In this document: one piece after another, positions 25,401 through 34,509 of the stretch
How positions within the stretch are numbered: position 1 is the stretch's first letter
Layout: each line of letters opens with the position of its first letter
DNA from: Bursaphelenchus xylophilus
Taxonomy: Eukaryota; Nematoda; Chromadorea; Rhabditida; Aphelenchoididae
Length of the DNA stretch: 64,000 nucleotides
NCBI GenBank assembly: GCA_904066235.2
Contig: CAJFCV020000002.1
Location: 5,580,001 to 5,644,000, forward strand
Direction of reading: 5' to 3'
Translations under genes and position numbers: made by a program
Notes under the pieces: model-generated
Told to the model about the DNA's origin: nothing
The model's database searches: none
Seen by the model: only the letters and a program-made list of their open reading frames with translations

Positions 25401-26440
25401 GCGCAATCCAAGGGGGAATCTCCTTAATTGATCCCATTAAACACTTCCCGGTCGAATGTCATATTGACCAGAGAAGAGGCCAAATTCAAGTGGAATGGCT
25501 TATACCCGATGATCGGAAAGGGATTGTAGAAAAATTTAATGAGCAATTTAAAAAATATTTGAAACAAAATTTGAAGGAAAAGGCCAGAAAAATATTCGGA
25601 GAGCTACTCGGGAGTCATAGCTTTACAGATGGTCAACAGTTCTTTGAACTTGGAGGGAATTCTCTTCAATTAATCAGACTGAAACATCAAGTCAGAAGAG
25701 AAATGGGCATTGATATTGATTTGAATCGAATTATCCGAGATTGTTCAGTAAATTCGATTTTGTCGGTTGGCTATAAAGATCTCGTCAAAGTGTTGAACAA
25801 AGGGCACAACAACGTTTTGATCTTGTTTCCTTCGATAATTGGATCGTTTTGCTATCAAAAACTCACTCAGAAACTTCTTCAGAATTCTCCAGAGCTTACT
25901 GTAATATTGATTGAACTCGATGATGACATTCCGACAACCCTTGCAGATTTGGCACAACAAAATGCCGATCTGATTTCCAATTGTTTTTCCAAATTTGAGC
26001 CCATCAATCTAAATCTGGCTGGATTTTCATTCGGTGCAATTTTGGCCTTCGAAACTGGCCAAAGACTCGATTTCAAATTCAAAAATTTAATCTCGATCGA
26101 TGGAATTGCCAATTCTGGAGTCGTCAATGCAGATATCACCTTTGAAGGCCATAAAAATCATATGAGATCAGTCGCCTCAAATTTTGGAATATCTGATTCC
26201 ATTGAAAATTTGATCAATCGTAGCTGGGACCTCTTAAATTTGGCAAAGAGATACGAAATCCCATTAAATGTTGTCCCAAACTTTGATCGATTGGAGATTA
26301 TCAGAACAGAAAGGAAGGATTATGGCTGGCCCTTCATGGATACTATCACTTATGGGGTGAGGACGCTCTCTTCGAGCCATGCGGATCTTCTGGGCTCCCA
26401 TCACGAGGAGGTGGCCTTCATTATTCAAAAACTTTTTTGA
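16494..26440 (+). CDS. nrps-1: Multimodular non-ribosomal peptide synthetase (nemamide-type NRPS)
   Basis: Giant assembly-line enzyme of about 3,134 aa. Three exons (16494-18636, 19130-23720, 23770-26440) sum to 9,405 nt, an exact multiple of three. Core motifs in order: carrier 1 (MGFDSL, Ser37); C1 (HHMILDG, 200-206); A1 (TSGSTGTPK near 640, YRTGDL, SNGKVDKKWL with Lys955); carrier 2 (YGVDSL, Ser1008); C2 (DHMAIDG, His1144); PCP3 (GGHSL, Ser1465); C3 (HHICADG, 1612-1618); A2 (TSGSTGSPK near 2012, NYGPTE, GRMDSQIKVRG, NNKVDKEKL with Lys2350); PCP4 (GANSL, Ser2418); C4 (NHIATDA, His2588); PCP5 (GGNSL, Ser2876); thioesterase (GFSFG, Ser2998, and a C-terminal SHADLL). Two modules lack A domains. 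C. elegans NRPS-1, which works with PKS-1 to make nemamides, has this type of layout; orthology and product are inferred. The start follows ATTTCCAG. Introns are 493 and 49 bp. Confidence 0.93.
18637..19129 (+). other. 493 bp intron 1 of the NRPS gene with an internal short open frame
   Basis: The donor GTGGGT follows codon ATC-G; the acceptor TTTCAG restores the A-domain text as WREI-EENRVTHAYIMP, an uninterrupted match to the usual spacing before the A4 region. The intron is tenfold longer than most here. It holds a 45-codon frame at 18862-18999 that follows a CACAG and ends in TAA, plus a small hairpin (CTTGGTGG / CCACCAAG). I recognise no family. Confidence 0.7.
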
Positions 26441-26458
26441 ATCTCCGCTTTTAAAGAC

Positions 26459-26464
26459 AATAAA
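26459..26464 (+). terminator. Poly(A) signal AATAAA of the NRPS gene
   Basis: A canonical AATAAA lies 18 bp after the NRPS stop codon, in a T-rich tract. It supports 26440 as the true end of the gene. Confidence 0.6.
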
Positions 26465-26936
26465 ATCTTTTTTTGATCTGTAAATCGAGCATGTGTCTTA
26501 ATGGGTTTGCGGATTCAAATCGACATATCCGAAGTGTGCCGGAAGTTTGGAGACTCAAAAAAAGGAGCCGATCTTCTGCTTGAGATGCTTTATTTATCTT
26601 CACAAAGACCATTGTATGACAGAAATCAATAATATTAAATATTTAAAACGCCTCAGGGAGTTGACTAATCACAAGACGCTCAGTAAAAGTCTCAATCTCG
26701 ATAGGGGTCTGTTCAGGGAATTGAGGGAGCAATAAGAGTAATATACATGACAATCGAGGACCTGGAGAGTAGACTGTTACTGACTCGTGGAAGGCAGTTG
26801 GAGAGCAAAACTTTTTGGAGATTTTCATAATTACCATGACTCAGCATAAAAGATCATAATATCTATATATTCATAAACCGGGACAAGAATATTTCAGAGT
26901 ATGAAACAAATCGCATTGAAGAGATGACCATGGAAT
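26465..26936. other. Intergenic region between convergent NRPS and cyclin D
   Basis: About 470 bp, A/T-rich. Short open frames (for example 26547-26735) have no recognisable motif. Nothing else seen. Confidence 0.5.
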
Positions 26937-29900
26937 CTAATAGCACTTGAGACCTGGTGTATTCATTCCTCCGGGACTTGATGAAGATGACGATGGAGGA
27001 GTAAGAGCGATGCTAGAAACGGTTATTTTGTAAAGAAATCATCCACTTACTGTATATTCTGGCCAATCACTTTGACTTCTTTATTGATGACGCATTCATC
27101 CAGACGGAAATCCTCATAGATCCGTTCTTGAACAAGTGAAATGTTGTGGATATCCGCCAAGAAGAAAAGTACCACCGCCATCTGATGAGACGGCGGGAGA
27201 GCCGCCAATTGGTACACTGGAAAGGGAGAGGATTACTGTAGTCCTACTGTAACTTTGATTTTGAATTTTATGGACTCGATTATGGATAAATGTGGGTTCA
27301 TTTTCGAATGTCGGCTCAATCAATCAAGGAGAAGGAGCGCTTAATTGAGTCGTTAATGAGCGAGGCCTTATACGGAGCCAGATGGAATCCAGCCAAGGGA
27401 ATGTATGCCGCAATGCAGCTGGCGTTATAAGACTCAAATAACTGCGGGGATTAAGGCCGATCGCAACACTTAAAGCCCCTCCTTCAAGACAGTGCTCATG
27501 CCTTCACTGCGGGGTCAGCGGGAGACCGGCTACCCCGAGCACATGCCATTAATTTGGTCGCTGAATACACAGTCTAATAATGAATGGCCAAACAAAGTAT
27601 AATCTTTCCTTCACATGTTATGGCTGTTGTTTTTTGAATTCAAAAATTCCGGAATTGAAAGCGCTGAAAAGCGACATTACTCTTCTTCGGGTGACATTTG
27701 GTCCCAGTAATGAGACCAACTGTGCATTCCGTCGCTCTCATAAGCGTCCTCATTAGGAAAAGCGGGCAGAAGCCGTTGAAATCGAACGGTTCGCCCTCGC
27801 CTCGTTTAAAATCACTTTCGAAGACGGAATTCGAATGGCCGAGGGACGCTAGCTGATGAGTGAAGCGACGAAATGAAAGACGGCGCCGCACTCACTAAAT
27901 GCAGTCACTCACTCTCATCGTAAAAACCATCCACCACGCAACATTCCCGCGTCGTCCGGCCACTCAAATTCAAATTTTTGCATCCCAAAACAGGCCCCTT
28001 AAGACGGAGTTTGAGTCATCTGTTGACCGTATCAGATCACATTTATACTTCTGGGATCATTTAAGACGAGCGCGAGAAGTGGATTCCATTAAGGTAATCC
28101 GAGTGTAATCCAATCCAATTCGAGGTCTATAAAAATTCTGAGACGAATAAACAGAGAGTGATGGTAACTGTCAGTCATTAACCCGACTTTAGAGCAGGCC
28201 TTCTTTGTATGATCGCTTCACCGAAAAAGGAAATCGACACTGCGCCAAACAATAGTGAAAGCGAGAGGCTCAGACAGCGACACAGAGAGACCGGTTCAGC
28301 ACATGTCGGCAGACGCCAAATCCTTTTATCTTCGTCATCTTTAAGGGACTGTTGCGCAAACACCAATATTATACTAGGCTGCCTGGGTCAATCAATCACG
28401 CAGCCTGACATGGAGCTTTTTGATCGACTTCTCCATCCCTTGACATGCAATGACCATATAGTTTATGTATACGAACTCGAGACCTGACTTCTTGTTGGGC
28501 CGTGTTATAAAGAATGTCGCGGTGCTCAGCTTGTCTTAATATTGCGCAATCAGAGGGGGCTGAGGTCAACGGTTGACCCAAGTCGAGTCTCAACAAGGCA
28601 CCTGTCGATGCGTCCCTTTCATTGTTACTCTTATCCCATGTGTTTTCCGAGTCGTTAATAAGAGAAGAGAAAAGAAAAAATAACCAAAGAATGCTGGGCA
28701 ACAGAACAAGGCCCTGGGCTAGTCTACAGTCTGCCGGAGAGTCCGCTCTCAACGACGCATGTTTATGGTCTCTCAGCTAATTAATCCATTGTCGGCAACT
28801 CGGCTTTTTTCAAGTGAAGATGACGCTAATTATGAGGTAACAAGGAGCGCATTCTGAGCCTCAAGATTACTTGGGGGTCCAGCTCAAGGCCTTCGAAGGA
28901 CTGGCGGTAATCTTGTGATCGGCCTCTTATGCGAAAAGATACGTTATGCATGCAAAGTCAACGGCAATAAAACCGACTATAATAAGCGCCGCACTTGACG
29001 GGACCCTCAAAAAACAGCGCGCCAAATATGCGTTCAAACCGAGAATAAAATAGGGAATCAAGCACTCTCGCGCGCTCACAGATGTTATCAATTCGTGTAG
29101 TGCAACAGGTCAGGGTGTCATGGCTGGTCGGCTAATCGTTTTAAGCCGATTTATATTATAATAACTCTGATATGGCGAAATATTGATAGCTTAATAAAAA
29201 ATAAGACCGTCTTGCGATAATGAAAAACTAGAAGGAGGAAAAGGCCGCTAGGACTGTGACATTTGAATAAGCGAAAGTGATTTTTTAGAATTTTGAAAAA
29301 AGGGAACGGAAAGTTCTGAGAAGTTTAAAAGACGCCGCTCCAGCAATCCATCAAACAAGTTGACTCGGTTCGAGGAGGAAGCCGCCCAAAAAACAATTGC
29401 ACAAAAAACTTCTCAGCCCGCGCGACCTGGGTGCTGTTTCTTTCTCCACAGTAAGCCTGTTTTTTGTAGGACTGGGACCAAAAAAACAGACAAAGAACTT
29501 GGGGAAAGGGATCCAGAATCTGATCGCCGGATATGTCGCTCTTTTGTGCCTCATTACCTCGCTCAACTTTGGGTGGAGACCCTTGTAAAAACATTTTTAT
29601 TACCTCTCCAACAAATCTTGAAGCCAAGATTCTCGCGGAGAGATAAACCCAAGGTTTACCGCATCGTGGATCAGACCAACTATATTGAATACTGTTATGC
29701 AAATTAAGTTCTTTGTGCCGGCGTCCCACCGCGAGGTCCGAACGGGGAGCAAGAGTAGGTCGTTTGGGTCGCGAATTCCCAGGAAAAGACGACTCAGGTT
29801 GGCTGGAGGCCGTTGGCGATTCGCCAGTTAAGGGATCCGAAGACAAAAACACGGGAAGGGGCACGGAACGACGACCCTCGTCAGTGATCGGCTCATTAAA

Positions 29901-31414
29901 AGAGACAGGAAGCCAGGTCGGTCAATTCAATTGCCTCATCATCTTTACCGCACTCGGCTTCTGGGCGATGCCCTTGTTTCAGATTCCTAACCCCAATTTT
30001 ATGCGAATTTGGAAAAGCGGATCCTAAAAACCCCCAATCTCAATTATCAGAAGCCAGTTTCGCCCCAAAGAAAAGACGTAAAAAATCCGAATTTGAATGA
30101 AAAAAACATCTGCTACGACCCAGGAGTGCGCGCAAAGCCTGCAGTCTCAGCCCGGACCACCCACATGCTCATGGAAAAAAAACGTTGCGAGAGGATCAAA
30201 AAAGTAATGAACTCCCAAAAAAACTACTAATTTCAGCATGATCGCTTGACAAATGGCATAAAAAACAGAGACTCTTATTCCCTCCGCCGACGTCTGCATA
30301 AAAAATGTAAACTTAAAAAAGGGTACCGTATCCCTGTAATCGGAGGGAATGTAAAACGAATAAATTAGAGCATTTAAAAACCCTCAAAGTACAGTAAACT
30401 AAACGGGAAGCTCTTCAAATAGACTCTCAAACAGCTTTTTCATCGAATTTTACATTAAAAAAGTTTATCTTACCTTCTTGAACACACTCAAGGCATTGGA
30501 AGAAATCTTCGCGCAATGGATTTAGATCAGGAGCTCTGGCCAGCAGATGATCGAAGAATTCGAGAGCCGTTGGAGTACTAAGATTCCATTCCAATCGAGG
30601 CACAATCAGCTTCTCCCATTTCTGAATAAAAGACTTTGAAAAATTACTTTTTCGAACTTACTTTAACATAATTTGCATCAAAAACCGTGTGATATTTGAG
30701 TTGTTGAGTGCTCAAGGGTTTACAAGCTTTCATTTTGGATGCCAGAAGAAGAGAGGCCATCCCAACATACGCAAGATCTCGATCAGAGGGGATTTTTTGG
30801 ATCGAAAGAACTCGATCCATGGTCTGAACTGCCAGAGGCAACACGCTTTTGTCGGCTTCTTCCTTCTCACAGATATCGGCCAAAAGACGGACAATATTGC
30901 GTCGCTGCTTGAGGATGTGATCTCCTTGAAGTTTCTTCATACTAGAAGCATCGATAAACATGGTTCGTTCCATAGCCAATAGTCCATTCAGTACTCGATT
31001 ATCAGCTTGGATGGCACGATCAAAATCAACAACAACAAATGGAGTATTCGATTCATTCAGAGCTGTCTCCATAAAGCGCCTTTTTACTTCGGGACCATCC
31101 TGGAATGAAAAATTATAGAAATTAAAAAAATGTTTTAAGGATTAGTTACCTTAAACGTTTCTGGTTTCAAATTTTCGACAAGAGCAGAGAACGGCCGTTT
31201 CCTAGATGACGATTTCCTCGAGTCGGTTGATCGGGGCGCTACGTTGGATCCGTCGTCGCTCAAATCCCTGAAAAAGATTATTATACTAATTAATCACATT
31301 CAAAACTATGCATGATATCTGAAACTCAGCTTACTTGGACGTCGATGGAGAATCGGGCAAGTATTCAGCGCACCAAAAGGCAGGTGAGGCCATTGTAGCG
31401 CCCTCAGTGAGCAT
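26937..31414 (-). CDS. cyd-1: Cyclin D
   Basis: G1 cyclin, activator of CDK4/6, which phosphorylates Rb. Six exons on the minus strand. Exon 1 starts MLTEGATMASPAFWCAEYLP at 31414 after an acceptor ATTATTCAG; FWCAE is a variant of the N-terminal LxCxE Rb-binding motif. The first cyclin box (exon 3, 31072-30660) has QRRNIVRLLADICEKEEADK, LPLAVQTMDRVLS and LLLASKMK. Exon 4 (to 30474) has RLEWNLSTPTALEFFDHLL. The second fold resumes at 27216: LECVQE joined in perfect phase (G|TG) to VYQLAALPPSHQMAVVLFFL, matching the NPPSMVAAGSVVAAV region of vertebrate cyclin D. The last exon reads HIALTPPSSSSSSPGGMNTP and ends LKCY, a Ser/Pro tail like the cyclin D phosphodegron. Odd: a 3,257 bp intron splits the protein, and the tryptophan of the MRAILVDW-type motif is absent. 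Confidence 0.85.
28242..28249 (-). promoter_or_regulatory. E2F consensus site in the cyclin D intron
   Basis: GCGCCAAA on the plus strand, i.e. TTTGGCGC on the strand of the gene, an exact E2F/DP consensus. Seen directly; binding is inferred. Confidence 0.4.
28564..28578. promoter_or_regulatory. Perfect palindrome GGTCAACGGTTGACC
   Basis: Seven-base arms around a central G. It can be read as two inverted AGGTCA-like nuclear-receptor half-sites. It lies in the cyclin D intron. Function inferred only from the motif. Confidence 0.35.
29019..29026 (-). promoter_or_regulatory. Second E2F consensus site in the cyclin D intron
   Basis: GCGCCAAA again (embedded in GCGCGCCAAA), the same orientation as the copy at 28242. 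Confidence 0.4.
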
Positions 31415-33286
31415 TCCACCGACGGCCGGCTGAATAATAATAGGGTTAGATTCAGAAGTAATCAGCCAGGGAGGAAAGGTCAACGATAACAGCACGCAAC
31501 AAAACTCGGGTGAGCGGTAAAAGCGTGTGTCGAGATGTCTTGAGTTCGAATGAATTGTCCACAGAAGAAGCCTACGCACAACGGCGCAGTTTCCGACTCG
31601 GCAACAGCGGCGCGTCTCCGCCCCGCCCCCTCCTCGTCTCGATCAGACCTCCTCCCTTTTACCTCATTCGGGTAAAGGGGCGAAAAAAAGAACTGATTGC
31701 TGAAAACGTCACAAGGCCCGACTACGCGGCCTCGAGAGGCGTTGCAAGTGTCGGGGGGTGATCGCCAGTCTCGGGTATAAAACCCCAAAAAACGATGGCA
31801 CTGATCGAAGTGCCCGATAACGCGTTGGGTGTGATAATCTGATGGCAAAACAGACGATTCTCCCCATCAAGGCCATCCTCACACAACAAAGGAAGGGCTG
31901 AGTAGCCTGCAGCGGCCAGATCAGAGCCACAAAACACCTGAGATTAGGGCCAAAAACAATGAAAGAATTCAGGTAAGCACGGCCCTGGGACGAATAAATT
32001 ATCGCTCCCCAAAAAACATGTGAGAATTGCTGGGCAGCGCAAAAAAGAGTTGCGCAACCGTCTCTTTGAAAGGATCTGGACCTGCCAAAAAATGGTTTAA
32101 AAGGGCGTCCAGAAAGAGCAACCAAAGCCCGAGTCTGGAGTTGGGGAACAAGAAGCCCAATCACGATATAAGCGTCCAAAAAAAAATTGAGAAGAACGGG
32201 CGAAGAACGTTAGTTTAATGCAAGTTAAGGAAGGAGGACTGACCGTGACGCTACTCGAGTTATCAGATGTCCTTGCGACAGTTAAGCGAGGTGAGAAGAG
32301 AACGGACACGATCGAGATGATTGGAATAATTACCCTCATCGTGCGCGAGGGCCGTTATATTGGGCTGGGTTCGAGCGGTGCAGAGAAGCACCTCGACGAA
32401 GAGAAAAGATGTTGTCCGGATCCGAAGGCAGATCATTACTTAAACTACCGTTCCGTTCTCCCCCGATAAATGAGTCCAATTTCACCGAAGGCCATTCGTC
32501 TTTGCAGATAAATGATTAAATGCATGTTTATGAACACCTGGCCGTCCCGCCCATCACACAAGTCGGTTGACAGAGGAGCGGACAGCGTCGTGCGGGAAGA
32601 CGGGGTGTCAATGCTTGACGGTGCCGTCCCAGGCGTGACGCGCCGAGGGTGCGGGGAAATCGCCCGCTGTGATCCATACGCCTCAACATTATCAGGCAGT
32701 GTTTGTTTTGGAAGACGTGAGACTTCCGGACCGACCTTTCACAACAGGTTCTCTGCGTCCGCATCAATTACACATTTCTACAGTCCTCTTGTAATTAATA
32801 AGGACCTTCCTGAATTATAAAATATTCTTTTGAATTCGGGTTTAAACCCCATTCAAAATCGCAACTTAAACCTAAGCGAACGCCTGTGGTTGTGACCATA
32901 AAAGGGCCCTAAAAGTATTTGGTTATCGCCAAAGACATGACCTGGTACCGACAGAAACAGCTGAACTAAAAGGGCGCCAGGGAAACTTTATCAATAACAG
33001 GAAGAGGAGTTATCGATAGTGTACTCCCCACTGCCCTCTCCCTGCGGGCATTATTGGTCAGCAAATTTTATAAAAAAAAGACGACGGACAAACCCCGAAA
33101 AGGCAAAAGGAACTGCAATATGTTGCGATCTTAGAGTTTAAATGCGGCAACTGTGAGTAAAAAGTAAAAGTACAAACATAAGTAAAAGAAAGACAGATAA
33201 TAAATGAAGACAGACAGTTACCACAGGGTCAAAGGCTCATAACCAAAACTTTATTTAACGACAAAACTCCCACAAGAATCATTAAA
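31415..33286. other. 1.87 kb intergenic region upstream of cyclin D
   Basis: Lies between the cyclin D start and the end of eIF3f, both on the minus strand. It is more G/C-rich than its surroundings, with CpG-rich stretches and a GC-box-like CCGCCCCGCCCC at about 31618-31630. Open frames on both strands (31709-32179, 32512-32820 and others) look like chance products of the G/C content. It probably contains the cyclin D promoter. No RNA gene recognised. Confidence 0.5.
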
Positions 33287-34329
33287 TTAGTTTGTCAACA
33301 ATTTCTCTTGGATGGCCAACTGAGTCTTGGCCAATTGCGAGAGATAAGAAACCATCATATAATCACGAATACTTCCCTTCACAAGCGCATCTAACTTGTC
33401 GGATTGAAGTTGAGTGGCCGCAATATTCACAATGTTCATCAACTTTCGTCCAAAAGCTTGATCTTCGGCGGTGGGTTCGGGTTTTCTCAAGACATCTTCC
33501 ACATAACTTAAGATTCTCTCCAGCCAACGAACAAGATCTTCTGTGGTCTCGGTCAGATTGCGTAAATCATCTTCATTGTTCAGGAAAACTTCTCTGCGAT
33601 CGGTGTAAATCCCATTCTGTAATATAACGCAAATATTATGACCTAATGGTCAAGCACTTGAAAGACTGCTCAAATAAAAAATGAGATAACGATTGTATCT
33701 TACCTGAACCACGCTGAGAGCGATACTCTCTCCTGGGAAGGCGTCCATTTCAACTTTCAATGGATGAAAGATGGCCGCTTGAGGACTTTGACCAGGTACC
33801 CCGCCATCACATCTAAAATACTTTAAGTCATCACGAAGAACACTTGCCTAGTGTAGGCTCTGATGGGAAGGCGCCCCTTCGTTGGTCCTTGGAAAGTGAC
33901 ATCCAAAGTCAGAAGAACTATTGGGGGGAGTTCCTTCTTCACAGCAATATCGTTAACTAGCTGAGTATAATAATTATGGTAGAGATGGCAACCTTCAGTC
34001 ACCTCGCCGGCGGTAATAAACCATCCGACGATTTGCTCAGAAGGAGTGGCACGACGACAGAAATTCCACATCTGTTTGTTGAACGTGTCATCCAATTCCT
34101 GGGACTCGGCAGTTTCTCTGAATGGAATCGAATAACAGTTGGTTATCTGAAAACATCCCTTTTAAGACCATCAGGAAACTTTAACTACCTGGACGACATT
34201 CTTTTCGTAGAATCCCAGTAGAGTACCCAGGGCTTTGTCGCTTCCTTTCATTCGGCTTCGGCGTTCGTAGGCATCAACCATGGTCATATAGACCACGGGA
34301 TGGACCTTCACAGTCAGGCTTGAGGCCAT
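33287..34329 (-). CDS. eif-3.F: Translation initiation factor eIF3 subunit F
   Basis: MPN-domain subunit of the eIF3 complex (cytoplasm, 43S assembly). Four or five exons. The start MASSLTVKVHPVVYMTMVDA directly follows an acceptor TTGGTTTAG. Diagnostic segments: AYERRSRMKGSDKALGTLLG, DDTFNKQMWNFCRRATPSEQ, IVGWFITAGEVTEGCHLYHN, and the C-terminal helices with RWLERILSYVEDVLRKPEP and LSQLAKTQLAIQEKLLTN. The JAMM metal ligands are absent, as is usual for eIF3f (an MPN-minus protein). Length about 290 aa matches the family. It lies 180 bp downstream of EAT-3 in the same direction. Confidence 0.95.
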
Positions 34330-34509
34330 CTAAACCAAGCTAGAAAAGGGAATCACCAACCAAGAAGTACATAGAGGACGCAAACCCTCATTAAACCACA
34401 ATATTTTCGTAATAAATACAAGATATTTAATGATCAAATTATACAAGCAAATATAATAAACCTAAAGCAATGGACTAGTTAAAGGCCACTGTGGCAAGAT
34501 CGGTTTCAC

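Larger units (their letters stand above)
27217..30473 (-). other. 3.26 kb intron of the cyclin D gene
   Basis: The donor GTAAGATAAAC begins at 30473 and the acceptor CCCTTTCCAG ends at 27217. Exons on both sides join in phase into the conserved second cyclin fold. The intron is about 60 times the local median. It contains several open frames on both strands (such as 29325-29864, 28396-28752 and 27640-27891) without family motifs, two perfect E2F-type sites and a nuclear-receptor-like palindrome. I see no nested gene, tRNA or transposon. Confidence 0.7.

Noticed and set aside
16494..26440. Horizontal bacterial origin or contamination of the NRPS
   Set aside because: The gene has spliceosomal introns, a trans-splice-like start, a poly(A) signal and codon/base use like its neighbours, and sits between ordinary nematode genes.
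26937..27216. Separate small gene at 27 kb
   Set aside because: Its text aligns with the second cyclin fold and joins the cyclin D exon ending at 30474 in exact phase.
28396..29864. Long frames in the cyclin D intron (29325-29864, 28396-28752 and others)
   Set aside because: No family motif, no consistent splice sites, both strands equally open because of local base composition.
31709..32820. Several frames over 80 codons upstream of cyclin D
   Set aside because: They overlap on both strands in a G/C-rich tract and show no domains.
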